Shown: positions 52,162 to 62,012, numbered from the stretch's first letter. The stretch: 64,000 nt of DNA from Rheinheimera sp. (GCF_030690345.1 NZ_JAUYGV010000001.1:1-64000); one strand, 5' to 3'. The notes: generated by a model not told the origin, from the sequence alone. Program-made: numbers and translations.

Positions 52162-52162
<1 letters not shown>
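50822..52162 (+). CDS. rarA: Replication-associated recombination protein RarA
   Basis: RarA (MgsA) is a AAA+ ATPase acting at stalled replication forks with SSB. Walker [10 protein letters not shown] (about residue 58) and Walker [12 protein letters not shown] (about 110) are followed by the sensor GATTENPSF and the C-terminal tetramerisation domain. It has 446 residues. It starts with GTG five bases after lolA. The weak ribosome-binding site fits coupling to lolA translation. Confidence 0.96.
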
Positions 52163-53834
<1,672 letters not shown>

Positions 53835-53845
53835 GTTGTGTCATT

Positions 53846-53885
53846 GCACCCGCCCGGTAAAGCATTGGCTATACTTAGCGGGTGC
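53846..53885. repeat. Inverted repeat around a -10-like box before the 48-residue ORF
   Basis: GCACCCGC (53846-53853) and GCGGGTGC (53878-53885) are perfect complements with a 24-base interval. The interval contains TATACT (53870-53875). It could be a weak long-loop terminator for serS or an operator over a promoter. There is no T tract. Confidence 0.35.
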
Positions 53886-53902
53886 TGTACAAGGACGGGT
53901 CA

Positions 53903-54049
53903 ATGACAAATAAACCACGTAAAAGTTTAAAGCAAAGCAACCCGGCGCTGATGCGGGCGATTTATTGGGCCATTATTATTGGTATCGTAGCGGTGTTTGC
54001 AATTGTCACGTTAGAGGCGATGTTAGGGATTTTCCGCGATAGCCTGTAG
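53903..54049 (+). CDS. Small single-helix membrane protein (48 residues)
   Basis: The ORF starts ATG-ACA-AAT with AAGGA nine bases upstream and ends TAG. The product has a basic N terminus (TNKPRKSLKQ) and then one long hydrophobic segment, YWAIIIGIVAVFAIVTL (about 20-38), with the short tail FRDSL. This is a typical inner-membrane micropeptide, with the positive side facing the cytoplasm. I do not recognise a family. It lies between serS and the tus genes. Confidence 0.55.
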   Translation: MTNKPRKSLKQSNPALMRAIYWAIIIGIVAVFAIVTLEAMLGIFRDSL

Positions 54050-54081
54050 CGATAGTCTGTAGAGAAATAGCTGTAGTGGGG

Positions 54082-54417
54082 TTACAGGCATTTGGCTGGT
54101 TTAGGCAGGCCGGCAATACGGGTAGCTTGTTTGGCCGGGCCTTGCGGAAATAACATAAACAGGTATTTACTGTTGCCTTTATCCGGCCCCAGTTGCTGTG
54201 CCATTGCCTTTACCAGAATGCGGATCGCCGGCGAAGTATTAAACTCCAGATAAAACTGCCGGACAAAATATACTACCTCCCAGTGTGAGGCGGTCAGGCT
54301 GATGCTCTCTAACAGGGCAAATTCTTCTGCTACTTGTTCATTCCATTCCTGTAGATTGGCCAGATAACCATGTTTATCCAGCGCCAGCCCGCTGCCGGGC
54401 AATACTAATTCTGTCAT
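54082..54417 (-). CDS. tusE: Sulfur relay protein TusE (DsrC family)
   Basis: TusE accepts persulfide sulfur from TusBCD and passes it to MnmA for 2-thiouridine in tRNA. The 111-residue protein has the DsrC-fold core [17 protein letters not shown]...[12 protein letters not shown] and the essential penultimate cysteine C110 (KPAKCL). The frame opens 13 codons earlier, but the ATG at 54417 gives the family start. It closes the yccA/tusD-C-B-E cluster. In E. coli tusE is separate from tusBCD. Confidence 0.93.
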   Translation of the reverse strand: MTELVLPGSGLALDKHGYLANLQEWNEQVAEEFALLESISLTASHWEVVYFVRQFYLEFNTSPAIRILVKAMAQQLGPDKGNSKYLFMLFPQGPAKQATRIAGLPKPAKCL

Positions 54418-54421
54418 AACG

Positions 54422-54691
54422 TCAGCTCTGCCATAACAACACCTGGCTGGCATCAATGCTCAGCTGTAGCCACTGCTGTGCGCTTAGCGCTGTAATGTCG
54501 GGTTGTACCGTCAGTTGGCGTATTGCGATGTCGCTGTCCAGCGCATAAACCCGGGCTGTGGGCCATACAATATCGTTGCGTGTTGCCAGATAAACCGCAT
54601 CTTGCCTGAGCAGGATGACATCGTCAGCTAAACATATCACTGCCAAATCGCCGATATTTACTGCAGGATTAATAATGTTGATTAATTTCAT
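54422..54691 (-). CDS. tusB: Sulfur relay protein TusB (DsrH family)
   Basis: This 89-residue DsrE/H-fold protein sits in the order D-C-B expected of a Tus complex. It resembles TusB in length and in the [17 protein letters not shown] segment. The cysteine characteristic of sulfur-oxidiser DsrH is not obvious. Four bases separate it from tusE, so the two are co-transcribed. Confidence 0.85.
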   Translation of the reverse strand: MKLINIINPAVNIGDLAVICLADDVILLRQDAVYLATRNDIVWPTARVYALDSDIAIRQLTVQPDITALSAQQWLQLSIDASQVLLWQS

Positions 54692-54692
54692 C

Positions 54693-55049
54693 TTAGCCGG
54701 TGATCACCTGATGTTGTTTATGCAGCAGTTGGCCTATGGCATCTTTGTCCAGCACAGTGACGCCGATGCTCAATGCGTTTGCGTCTATGCCGCGTTCTGT
54801 CAGTGCCTGGTGGCAAACATAGACCTGATCGATATCGTACAAACCGAACAATTTAAAACTGCGTGGATAGGCTTTAAGCTTAAAGTCGGCCTGGTCTGCT
54901 GTAGGTAACAACTGATACACCGCATCACCGCTAAACAGTACGCTGACGTTATGCTCTACTGCCGCCAGCGCGAGGATTAAATCCAGTGCTTCACGGCCGT
55001 TACTGCTGTTAAACGGGCTGTGGCGTTGCAACACTAAAATATTACGCAT
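54693..55049 (-). CDS. tusC: Sulfur relay protein TusC (DsrF family)
   Basis: This 118-residue protein has the DsrE/F fold: an ILVLQRHSPFNSSNGREALDLILA start, then VLFSGDAVYQLL and FGLYDIDQVYVC. It is the structural subunit of the TusBCD hexamer. The start codon overlaps the tusD stop, and the stop is one base before tusB. Confidence 0.9.
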   Translation of the reverse strand: MRNILVLQRHSPFNSSNGREALDLILALAAVEHNVSVLFSGDAVYQLLPTADQADFKLKAYPRSFKLFGLYDIDQVYVCHQALTERGIDANALSIGVTVLDKDAIGQLLHKQHQVITG

Positions 55050-55411
55050 TAAAATTGCACCAGCTTATCAATATCGGCCTGGCGCATGGCAAATTCAGCC
55101 AAACCTGCTGCGGTATAGCCGTGGCGCGCACTCAGGGTGCTGCTGACAACACCACGCTTTTCGGCGGCCGTAACACAAAACAACAGCGGAATATGCTGCT
55201 GCAGGCAAAATGCGGCCAGCTCAGCGCTAAGGTCCGGCTCATCGGCCGGTAGGTCAATATGAGCTGCGGCACAAGTTACCGCATCCCGGTAGAGAAAAAT
55301 GTGATCAATACGGTGGCCGTGGTTAAGTGCTGTTTTGGCAAATAACAGCATGGCCGGCACACTTTGGCTGGCAAAGCCGTCTGATGTTAACAGTAAGCCA
55401 AAACGTGTCAT
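55049..55411 (-). CDS. tusD: Sulfurtransferase TusD (DsrE family)
   Basis: TusD takes sulfur from TusA within the TusBCD complex. The 120-residue protein keeps the active cysteine C79 (LLFCVTAAEKRGV; C78 in E. coli). A frame open 14 codons further upstream runs through a terminator, so the ATG at 55411 is used. It heads the tusDCB-tusE operon. Confidence 0.92.
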   Translation of the reverse strand: MTRFGLLLTSDGFASQSVPAMLLFAKTALNHGHRIDHIFLYRDAVTCAAAHIDLPADEPDLSAELAAFCLQQHIPLLFCVTAAEKRGVVSSTLSARHGYTAAGLAEFAMRQADIDKLVQF

Positions 55412-55426
55412 AACCTGTTCCGCAAA

Positions 55427-55457
55427 TAAAAAATGCCCCGACGAGCGGGGCATTTTA
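55427..55457 (-). terminator. Terminator of yccA
   Basis: On the minus strand AAAATGCCCCG / CGGGGCATTTT with a four-base loop is followed by TTATTTG. It separates yccA from the downstream tus operon, although some read-through is possible. Confidence 0.85.
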
Positions 55458-55489
55458 ACTAATAACCTTAGTAACGCAAAGCCTTGTGC

Positions 55490-56158
55490 TTAGTCATCAC
55501 CACCAAAGATACCTAACAGCTGCAGCAAGTTAACAAAAATGTTGAACACATTCAGGTATAACCCCACGGTAGCGCGGATATAGTTGGTTTCACCGCCGTT
55601 AATAATACGGCTGGTATCAAACAGGATCAGGGCTGACATAATCAGAATAATGGCAGCGCTGATGGTCAGGCTCAGGGCCGGGATGTTAAGGAAGATATTC
55701 GCCAGCGCTGCCACTAATACTACAATCAGACCGACCGTTAAAAAACCGCCCATAAAAGAAAAATCTTTACGGGTAGTTAAGGCATAAGCGGACAGGCTGA
55801 AGAAGATCAGTGCTGTGCCACCCAGTGCCTGCATAATTAACGCAGGGCCATTGGCCAGGCCGGCGTAGTAGTTCAGCATTGGACCTAAAGATGCACCCAT
55901 AGCGCCGGTAAAGGCGAATACCCAGAAAATACCACTGGCCGAGTCTGCTTTTTTGTTTACCACAAACAGCATAATAAAGCCGGCAACAAAGCAAACGATA
56001 GACATCATCGGTGACATATTCATTGCCATTGCTACACCTGCAGTAACAGCACTGAAAGTCAGTGTCATTGCCAGCAGAAAGTAGGTATTACGCAGTACTT
56101 TATTAATCTCGACACTGCGTCCGGCAGTGCTGAGAGTAGAGGTTTCTCTGTATGACAT
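55490..56158 (-). CDS. yccA: Bax inhibitor-1/YccA family membrane protein
   Basis: This 222-residue protein has seven hydrophobic segments and the family core IFWVFAFTGAMGASLGPMLNYY. The C-terminal ILFDTSRIINGGETNYIRA carries the two conserved acidic residues. E. coli YccA modulates the FtsH protease. The frame extends 39 codons upstream. The ATG at 56158 follows AGGAG and gives the family start. It neighbours tRNA-Ser and tus genes, as in enterics. Confidence 0.9.
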   Translation of the reverse strand: MSYRETSTLSTAGRSVEINKVLRNTYFLLAMTLTFSAVTAGVAMAMNMSPMMSIVCFVAGFIMLFVVNKKADSASGIFWVFAFTGAMGASLGPMLNYYAGLANGPALIMQALGGTALIFFSLSAYALTTRKDFSFMGGFLTVGLIVVLVAALANIFLNIPALSLTISAAIILIMSALILFDTSRIINGGETNYIRATVGLYLNVFNIFVNLLQLLGIFGGDD

Positions 56159-56282
56159 AGTTATGTTCTCCTGATACAAAGGTTTATCAACGCATTTGAT
56201 GCCATCATAGCCGGTTAGTTCCTTACAGACCAGCACCCGGGTGTACAATTTCAGCTTAGCGTTAATATTTTGCATTTAATGC

Positions 56283-56311
56283 TTTCTTTTAGCGTATTAA
56301 CTGATTAATAT
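56283..56311 (+). promoter_or_regulatory. Promoter of the first tRNA-Ser
   Basis: TTTCTT and TAATAT are 17 bases apart and are followed by a GC-rich discriminator ACGCGTCGCC. The tRNA begins about 11 bases downstream. Confidence 0.55.
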
Positions 56312-56321
56312 ACGCGTCGCC

Positions 56322-56412
56322 GGAGGGATGGCAGAGCGGTTTAATGCACCGGTCTTGAAAACCGGCGTGGGTTAATAGCCCACCGAGAGTTCGAATCTCT
56401 CTCCCTCCGCCA
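56322..56412 (+). tRNA. tRNA-Ser (anticodon TGA), copy 1
   Basis: The 91-base cloverleaf has acceptor GGAGGGA / TCCCTCC and the anticodon loop CTTGAAA within CCGGT...ACCGG. A long variable arm is typical of serine tRNA, and CCA is encoded. It is identical to the copy at 56598. Confidence 0.97.
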
Positions 56413-56415
56413 CTA

Positions 56416-56440
56416 AAACCACCTCAGGGTGGTTTTTTTG
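56416..56440 (+). terminator. Terminator after the first tRNA-Ser
   Basis: AAACCACC / GGTGGTTT with a short TCAG-type loop is followed by a T run. It shows that the two tRNA-Ser genes are separate transcription units. Confidence 0.85.
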
Positions 56441-56554
56441 TTGCTGAATAAAAATATCTGTAGTTAAGCGCTGCTTTTTAGTCAATTAAACTGTGCGATA
56501 AATGGCTTTGTTGTTGCTTTACTAAGCAAACGGCTGAAAATCATAAAAAAGCCC

Positions 56555-56583
56555 TTTACAAAGTATCAGGCAGTTTTTAATAT
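56555..56583 (+). promoter_or_regulatory. Promoter of the second tRNA-Ser
   Basis: TTTACA (-35) and TAATAT (-10) are 17 bases apart, followed by the GC-rich GCGCCCTG discriminator. This is a near-consensus sigma-70 promoter of stable-RNA type. Confidence 0.8.
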
Positions 56584-56597
56584 GCGCCCTGTAACGC

Positions 56598-56688
56598 GGA
56601 GGGATGGCAGAGCGGTTTAATGCACCGGTCTTGAAAACCGGCGTGGGTTAATAGCCCACCGAGAGTTCGAATCTCTCTCCCTCCGCCA
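56598..56688 (+). tRNA. tRNA-Ser (anticodon TGA), copy 2
   Basis: All 91 bases match copy 1, including the variable arm and encoded CCA. Identity extends only two or three bases into the flanks, so the flanks have diverged or been replaced while the gene is held identical. The 210 bases after it, up to uvrY, hold no gene that I can see. Confidence 0.97.
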
Positions 56689-56898
56689 CTTTCCTGCCAT
56701 AGTCTGTTCTAGCTAAGTCTTGCGAAAATCACCTTTAATACAATTCAATTGTTTCATAATATTAACCTTTCTGGCACACTTAAACTCAACCGGCCAAAAC
56801 CGGCGATTCAGGTCTAATTTGTTTAGCAAAACGGCTCATGCCCGGCTATGCTAGACAGCAATAATAATTCTAATAACCAGTGAAGCGGAGAAGCGAAA

Positions 56899-57543
56899 TT
56901 GATTAACGTCTTGTTAGTTGATGACCACGAGCTTGTGCGCACTGGGATCAGTCGCATACTAATGGATGAGCGCGGTATCAAGGTGATAGGCGAAGCTGGC
57001 TCTGGTGAGGAAGCTCTGCAATTTTGTCGTCAACATGAGCCCGATGTGGTGCTGATGGATATGAATATGCCCGGTATGGGCGGCATGACAGCGACAAAAC
57101 GTATTTTACATTATTGTCCCGACATTAAGGTGTTGGCACTATCGGTATCCTGTGAAGAGCCTGTGCCGACCAAAGTGATGCAACTTGGCGCTGCCGGGTT
57201 TATCTCAAAAAATTCACCACCGCGGGAAATGGTGTCGGCCATTCGTAAAGTGTATTCCGGCGCACGGCATATTTCTGATGAAGTTGCGCAGAAAATGGCG
57301 CTGAGTAAGGTAAATAATCATAGCCAGAACCCGTTTGACGATTTGTCAGACCGCGAACTGCAAATTATGATGATGATTACCCAAGGCCAGAAGGTCAATG
57401 ACATTGCTGAGCAGCTTAATGTCAGCGCCAAAACGGTAAACTCTTACCGCTATCGCATGTTTGAGAAGTTAGCTATCAGCGGTGATGTTGAGTTAACCCA
57501 TCTGGCGTTGCGCCACGGTATGATCGACATCGCTAAAGCCTGA
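56899..57543 (+). CDS. uvrY: Response regulator UvrY/GacA
   Basis: The receiver domain has the acidic pair DD (residues 8-9), phospho-acceptor D54 (VLMDMNMPGMGG) and a conserved SKNS region. A LuxR-type helix-turn-helix follows (about 150-205; LSDRELQIMMMITQG, VSAKTVNSYRYR). It is the partner of the BarA/GacS sensor kinase and activates csrB-type small RNAs. The start is TTG (reading MINVLLVDDHELVR), with GGAG nine bases upstream. It is overlapped by uvrC (TGATG), the classic gammaproteobacterial pair. Confidence 0.95.
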   Translation: MINVLLVDDHELVRTGISRILMDERGIKVIGEAGSGEEALQFCRQHEPDVVLMDMNMPGMGGMTATKRILHYCPDIKVLALSVSCEEPVPTKVMQLGAAGFISKNSPPREMVSAIRKVYSGARHISDEVAQKMALSKVNNHSQNPFDDLSDRELQIMMMITQGQKVNDIAEQLNVSAKTVNSYRYRMFEKLAISGDVELTHLALRHGMIDIAKA

Positions 57544-59360
57544 TGTTCGACGCCAAAGCTTTTTTAAAATCAGTACCGCATCAGCCGGGGGTTTATCGTA
57601 TGGTAAACGCGGCTGAACAGGTCATTTACGTTGGCAAAGCCAAAGATCTACGGGCCAGGTTAAGCAGTTATTTCCGTACTAACGTCGATAGCGTTAAAAC
57701 CCGCTCCCTGGTTAGCCAGATAGTGCAGGTGGAATACACGCTGACCCACAGCGAAACCGAAGCACTGATCCTCGAAAACAACCTGATTAAGCAGTTTTTA
57801 CCGCGTTACAATGTCTTGCTGCGCGATGATAAATCTTATCCTTATATTCTGCTTAGCGACCATAAGCATCCGCGTATCAGCTCGCATCGTGGCCCGCGTA
57901 AAACCGCCGGTCAGTATTTCGGCCCTTACCCGAATGCCGGCGCTGTGTGGCACAGCCTGAAGACGCTGCAGAAAATTTTTCCTATCCGCCAATGTGAGGA
58001 CGGTTTTTACCGTGCCAGAACGCGGCCTTGTTTACAGTATCAGCTCAAGCTTTGCTCTGCGCCTTGTGTCGGTAAAATTTCTGATGCGGATTATCAGCAC
58101 CAGGTGCGTCTGGCCAGCTTGTTTTTGCAAGGCAAAGATCAGCAGGTGATTGATGATCTAGTGCAGCAAATGGCAAAGGCCAGTGAGCAATTGCAGTTTG
58201 AGCAGGCTGCACAGTACCGCGATAAGATTATTGCCCTGCGCAAGGTGCAGGAGCAACAAAGTGTTAGCGGTGAGCATGATGAAATGGACGTTATCGGCTT
58301 TGTGTACTCACACGGTGTAGCGGCTGTGCATGTATTGTTTGTGCGTGAACAAAAAGTATTGGGCAGTAAAGCGTACTTCCCGAAAGTGCCGGCCGATACC
58401 GCAGAAAGTGAAATTCTCAGCGCATTTTTACTGCAGTTTTATCTGGATGGCTACGGTACCCAGCAGATGCCGCGTGAGATTGTTATTGCGCAGCCATTGC
58501 CTGAGATGGATGCTGTGGCCGCTGCTATCAGCGAAATTGCCGGCAGGAAAGTCAAAATTACCCACGCACAACGTGGTGAAAAAGCACAGTATTTAAGCCT
58601 GGCGCAAAAAAATGCTCAGCTGTCTTGCGATAACAAACAATCTTTAGCGCAAAAAATGGCGTTACGTTACCAACAATTGCAGCAACTACTGCAGTTACCG
58701 CAACCGATAGGCCGCATGGAGTGTTTTGATATCAGCCATACGATGGGGCAGGCCACTATTGCTTCTTGTGTGGTGTTTGATGGCCATGGGCCCTACAAAG
58801 CAGAATACCGCCGTTACAATGTTACCGGTATTACCGGGGGAGATGATTATGCGGCTATGGAATTTGCGCTGAACAAACGTTATGGCAAGGTACAGGACAC
58901 AGAAAAAATTCCGGATATTATCTTTATTGACGGCGGTCAGGGCCAGTTAAACACTGCTATAGCGCAATTTGCTGACTGGCCGCATGAAAAAATGCCGCTG
59001 CTGGTGGGCGTCGCCAAAGGCACCAGCCGCAAGCCCGGGTTGGAAACGCTGATATTGGCGCAAAGTGGCCGCAGCATTAATTTGCCGTCCGATGCGCCGG
59101 CGCTGCATTTAATTCAGCAAATTCGTGATGAAGCACACCGTTTTGCTATTACCGGGCATCGTAATAAACGCGGTAAGGCGTTGATAAAAAGCCCGTTAGA
59201 GCAAGTAAAGGGCATTGGTGAAAAACGCCGTCAGGCATTGCTGCAATATTTGGGTGGCTTACAGGGCGTGATGCGGGCTTCGGTTGCGGAACTGAGTTCA
59301 GTACCCGGCATATCAAAGGCGCAGGCAGAAAACATTTACCAAGCCTGTCATAACAAGTAG
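57543..59360 (+). CDS. uvrC: Excinuclease ABC subunit UvrC
   Basis: UvrC makes both incisions in nucleotide excision repair. The GIY-YIG domain (HQPGVYRMV...VIYVGKAKDLRARL, residues 13-50) cuts 3'. The UVR segment (about 203-238; EQLQFEQAAQYRDKI) binds UvrB. The RNase H-like domain (ECFDISHTMG, FIDGGQGQ) cuts 5', and two helix-hairpin-helix motifs end the 605-residue chain. It is translationally coupled to uvrY. Confidence 0.97.
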   Translation: MFDAKAFLKSVPHQPGVYRMVNAAEQVIYVGKAKDLRARLSSYFRTNVDSVKTRSLVSQIVQVEYTLTHSETEALILENNLIKQFLPRYNVLLRDDKSYPYILLSDHKHPRISSHRGPRKTAGQYFGPYPNAGAVWHSLKTLQKIFPIRQCEDGFYRARTRPCLQYQLKLCSAPCVGKISDADYQHQVRLASLFLQGKDQQVIDDLVQQMAKASEQLQFEQAAQYRDKIIALRKVQEQQSVSGEHDEMDVIGFVYSHGVAAVHVLFVREQKVLGSKAYFPKVPADTAESEILSAFLLQFYLDGYGTQQMPREIVIAQPLPEMDAVAAAISEIAGRKVKITHAQRGEKAQYLSLAQKNAQLSCDNKQSLAQKMALRYQQLQQLLQLPQPIGRMECFDISHTMGQATIASCVVFDGHGPYKAEYRRYNVTGITGGDDYAAMEFALNKRYGKVQDTEKIPDIIFIDGGQGQLNTAIAQFADWPHEKMPLLVGVAKGTSRKPGLETLILAQSGRSINLPSDAPALHLIQQIRDEAHRFAITGHRNKRGKALIKSPLEQVKGIGEKRRQALLQYLGGLQGVMRASVAELSSVPGISKAQAENIYQACHNK

Positions 59361-59393
59361 CATAGCGGCATAACTGCTGTAGAGAATCTTAAG

Positions 59394-59948
59394 ATGTGGA
59401 ATATTCCCAACCTGTTAACCCTGTTTCGTTTGTTTTTGATCCCGGTTTTTATTCTGTGTTTTTACTCGGGGGTTGAAAATGCGCGCTTCTGGGCTGCATT
59501 TGTATTCTGGCTGGCAGCAATTACTGATGCCTTAGACGGTTATCTGGCACGTAAGCTGGAGCAGTCCACGCCCTTTGGTGCCTTTTTGGACCCGGTAGCC
59601 GATAAAGTGATGGTAGCAGTGGCGCTGGTGTTAATTGCTGTCGACAGTATGTCGCTGTGGGTCACCATTCCGGCCATTATTATGATTAGCCGCGAAATAG
59701 TGATTTCAGCCCTGCGCGAGTGGATGGCTGAGCTTGGTAAACGGGCTAATGTGGCAGTGTCTAACATGGGTAAGTATAAAACCATCGCCCAAATGCTGGC
59801 ATTAATTGGCCTGATTTGGCGGCCGGAGTTGTGGTTGGTAAGCTGGTTTACTCCTGCAGGGATGATTTTACTGTATATTGCTACCGTACTTACACTGTGG
59901 TCTATGTATAGCTATTTGAAAGCGGCCTGGCGTGATCTGGTGTATTAA
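59394..59948 (+). CDS. pgsA: Phosphatidylglycerophosphate synthase PgsA
   Basis: PgsA makes phosphatidylglycerol phosphate from CDP-diacylglycerol and glycerol 3-phosphate in the inner membrane. The CDP-alcohol phosphatidyltransferase motif [26 protein letters not shown] (D..DG..AR........G...D...D) is complete. The 184-residue protein has about four hydrophobic segments. It follows uvrC and precedes the Gly-Cys-Leu tRNA cluster, as in E. coli. Confidence 0.96.
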   Translation: MWNIPNLLTLFRLFLIPVFILCFYSGVENARFWAAFVFWLAAITDALDGYLARKLEQSTPFGAFLDPVADKVMVAVALVLIAVDSMSLWVTIPAIIMISREIVISALREWMAELGKRANVAVSNMGKYKTIAQMLALIGLIWRPELWLVSWFTPAGMILLYIATVLTLWSMYSYLKAAWRDLVY

Positions 59949-60022
59949 TTGCTGTTTTTGTTGTTAATTAGCACAACTCAGTCAAATTTTAATCAGTCAG
60001 TCATAAAAGCAAAAATTTATTA

Positions 60023-60050
60023 TTGACTGGCTGAATTAAAACAGTAGAAT
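60023..60050 (+). promoter_or_regulatory. Promoter of the tRNA Gly-Cys-Leu-Gly operon
   Basis: TTGACT (-35) and TAGAAT (-10) are 16 bases apart and are followed by GCGTCTCG. It lies between pgsA and the first tRNA, so the cluster need not depend on read-through from pgsA. Confidence 0.7.
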
Positions 60051-60083
60051 GCGTCTCGTGTTAAGGCACATGGCCATAGTGAC

Positions 60084-60159
60084 GCGAGTATAGCTCAGCT
60101 GGTAGAGCGCGACCTTGCCAAGGTCGAGGTCACGAGTTCGAACCTCGTTACTCGCTCCA
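60084..60159 (+). tRNA. tRNA-Gly (anticodon GCC), copy 1
   Basis: The 76-base cloverleaf has acceptor GCGAGTA / TACTCGC, anticodon arm CGACC-TTGCCAA-GGTCG, T arm with GAGTTCGAACCTC and encoded CCA. Confidence 0.97.
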
Positions 60160-60189
60160 ACTCTTTCAAAGAGTGCAAATTGTTTGATT

Positions 60190-60263
60190 GGCGGGTTGGC
60201 AGAGTGGCCATGCAGCGGATTGCAAATCCGTCCACCTCGGTTCGACTCCGGGACCCGCCTCCA
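60190..60263 (+). tRNA. tRNA-Cys (anticodon GCA)
   Basis: The 74-base cloverleaf has acceptor GGCGGGT / ACCCGCC, anticodon arm CGGAT-TGCAA-ATCCG region giving GCA, and encoded CCA. Confidence 0.96.
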
Positions 60264-60326
60264 TTACACACTGTGGTTTAGTGTTACAAAGTGACACATT
60301 AAAATAGTTACACAATAAAGTTGTCT

Positions 60327-60413
60327 GCCCGGGTGGTGAAATCGGTAGACACAAGGGATTTAAAATCCCTCGCTCGAAAGGGCGTGCCGGTTCAAGTCCG
60401 GCCCCGGGCACCA
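60327..60413 (+). tRNA. tRNA-Leu (anticodon TAA)
   Basis: The 87-base cloverleaf has acceptor GCCCGGG / CCCGGGC, the anticodon loop TTTAAAA in GGGAT...ATCCC, a long variable arm and encoded CCA. Confidence 0.96.
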
Positions 60414-60443
60414 TTTGCTTTAACAGTAACTAACCAGATTTTC

Positions 60444-60519
60444 GCGAGTATAGCTCAGCTGGTAGAGCGCGACCTTGCCAAGGTCGAGGTCACGAGTTCG
60501 AACCTCGTTACTCGCTCCA
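60444..60519 (+). tRNA. tRNA-Gly (anticodon GCC), copy 2
   Basis: It is identical over all 76 bases to the copy at 60084. It is the last gene of the four-tRNA operon, whereas E. coli has a single glycine tRNA (glyW) at this site. Confidence 0.97.
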
Positions 60520-60526
60520 AATACGA

Positions 60527-60556
60527 TAAAACGCAGCCTGTTGGCTGCGTTTTTCG
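60527..60556 (+). terminator. Terminator of the tRNA operon
   Basis: AAACGCAGCC / GGCTGCGTTT with loop TGTT is followed by TTCGTTTC. It ends the tRNA operon and lies before the convergent transporter gene. Confidence 0.88.
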
Positions 60557-60569
60557 TTTCTGCTATCCG

Positions 60570-62012
60570 TTAAAAATCAAAGATATACTGCGCTAAAGTT
60601 AGTACTGCCAGGGTGATAAAGAAAATGGCGGCGATATTAAGCACTAAACCGGCTTTTACCATATCGATAATCTTTAGCTTGCCTGAAGCAAACACTATGG
60701 CATTGGGCGGCGTGGCGACCGGCATCATAAAGGCGCAGCTGGCAGCCACAGCTGCCGGGATCACCAACATGGCTGCAGAGGTGTCCAATGATACCGCGAC
60801 CGGTCCCAGTAGCGGCAAGAAAGCCGCAGCAGTGGCTGTGTTGCTGGTGATCTCGGTAAGAAAAATAATCACTGTAGTTACCAGCACAATTAACAACACC
60901 AGATTGATACTGCCAAGCTGGCCAATTTGGCCGGCAATGTAGCCGGATAAACCGGAATTATCTATTTGCGTGGCCAGGGTTAGCCCGCCGCCAAACAGCA
61001 ACAACACACCCCAGGGCAATTTTTGGCAATCTTCCCATTGTAAAATACGTTGGCCTGAGCGCAGTGATACCGGTAGTACAAACAGCAAGGTGGCGGCAAA
61101 CACTGCGATAAGGGTGTCATCCAGCTTGATACCACTGAGGCTGCTTAGCGGGCCACGAAAAACCCAGCAAAATGCTGCCAACATAAATACCGCCAGCACC
61201 AGCTTTTCTGCAGTGTGCATAGCACCCAGTGCGGTAAGTTTTTTCCGGTACAGCGTGCGGCTGTCTACCGCAGGTATATTATCCAGTCTGAAGTGAACCT
61301 TTGTCAGCCAAAACCAGCACACCAACAACAAGCTTACTGACAGTGGCACACCAAACAGCATCCAGTCGCTGAAGCTTAGTTGCAGTTGATAACTGCGCTC
61401 CAGATAAGCCGCCAGTAATGCATTGGGTGGTGTACCGATTAACGTCGCAATACCGCCGATACTGGCAGCATAAGCGATAGACAGCAAAATGGCTTTGGCA
61501 AAATTATCGTTACTGACACCTTGCTCCTGTTGCATAGCAATAATGGATAAACCAATCGGCAACATCATCACGGCGGTGGCGGTGTTAGACATCCACATCG
61601 ACAAAAAGGCCGTCACCAGCATAATGCCGGCAATTTGCTGGCTGGGTTTACTGCCCACAAGCAGCATGGTCATTAGCGCAATACGTTTGTGCAGGTTCCA
61701 GCGCTCCATCGCAATTGACAGCACGAAGCCGCCGAGAAACAGGAAAATCAGTGGATGTGCATAAGGCGCAGTAACATTGCCAATGCTGTCCAGGCTAAGC
61801 AAGGGGACTATTATAATCGGCAGCAAGGCGGTAACCGGAATAGGCACCGGCTCGGTGATCCACCACAGTGCCATCCAGCCGGTGAGCCCGGTAATTAACC
61901 AGGCATTGGCAGACATGCCGGTAAACCAGGGCGGGCTTAGCAGCGTGAGTAAAAACAATAAAGGACCGGCCAGCAGCGTAATATAGTAAGGCAATTTAAA
62001 CTGAAAAGGCAT
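60570..62012 (-). CDS. DASS-family (SLC13) sodium:anion symporter
   Basis: This 480-residue protein has about eleven to twelve hydrophobic segments. It carries the two SNT signatures of divalent-anion:sodium symporters, WMSNTATAVMMLP (about 140) and TSNTATAAAFLP (about 395). The substrate is probably a C4 dicarboxylate such as succinate, but sulfate or phosphate relatives exist and cannot be excluded. AAGGA lies six bases before the ATG. The upstream neighbour rluF is 17 bases away in the same direction, so it may be co-transcribed with rluF. Confidence 0.88.
   Translation of the reverse strand: MPFQFKLPYYITLLAGPLLFLLTLLSPPWFTGMSANAWLITGLTGWMALWWITEPVPIPVTALLPIIIVPLLSLDSIGNVTAPYAHPLIFLFLGGFVLSIAMERWNLHKRIALMTMLLVGSKPSQQIAGIMLVTAFLSMWMSNTATAVMMLPIGLSIIAMQQEQGVSNDNFAKAILLSIAYAASIGGIATLIGTPPNALLAAYLERSYQLQLSFSDWMLFGVPLSVSLLLVCWFWLTKVHFRLDNIPAVDSRTLYRKKLTALGAMHTAEKLVLAVFMLAAFCWVFRGPLSSLSGIKLDDTLIAVFAATLLFVLPVSLRSGQRILQWEDCQKLPWGVLLLFGGGLTLATQIDNSGLSGYIAGQIGQLGSINLVLLIVLVTTVIIFLTEITSNTATAAAFLPLLGPVAVSLDTSAAMLVIPAAVAASCAFMMPVATPPNAIVFASGKLKIIDMVKAGLVLNIAAIFFITLAVLTLAQYIFDF

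Noticed and set aside
54082-55411. Possible dissimilatory sulfur-oxidation (dsr) locus
   Set aside because: Although the genes are DsrE/F/H/C homologues, no dsrAB or other dsr gene is present and the neighbours (yccA, tRNA) match the TusBCD/TusE tRNA-thiolation context.
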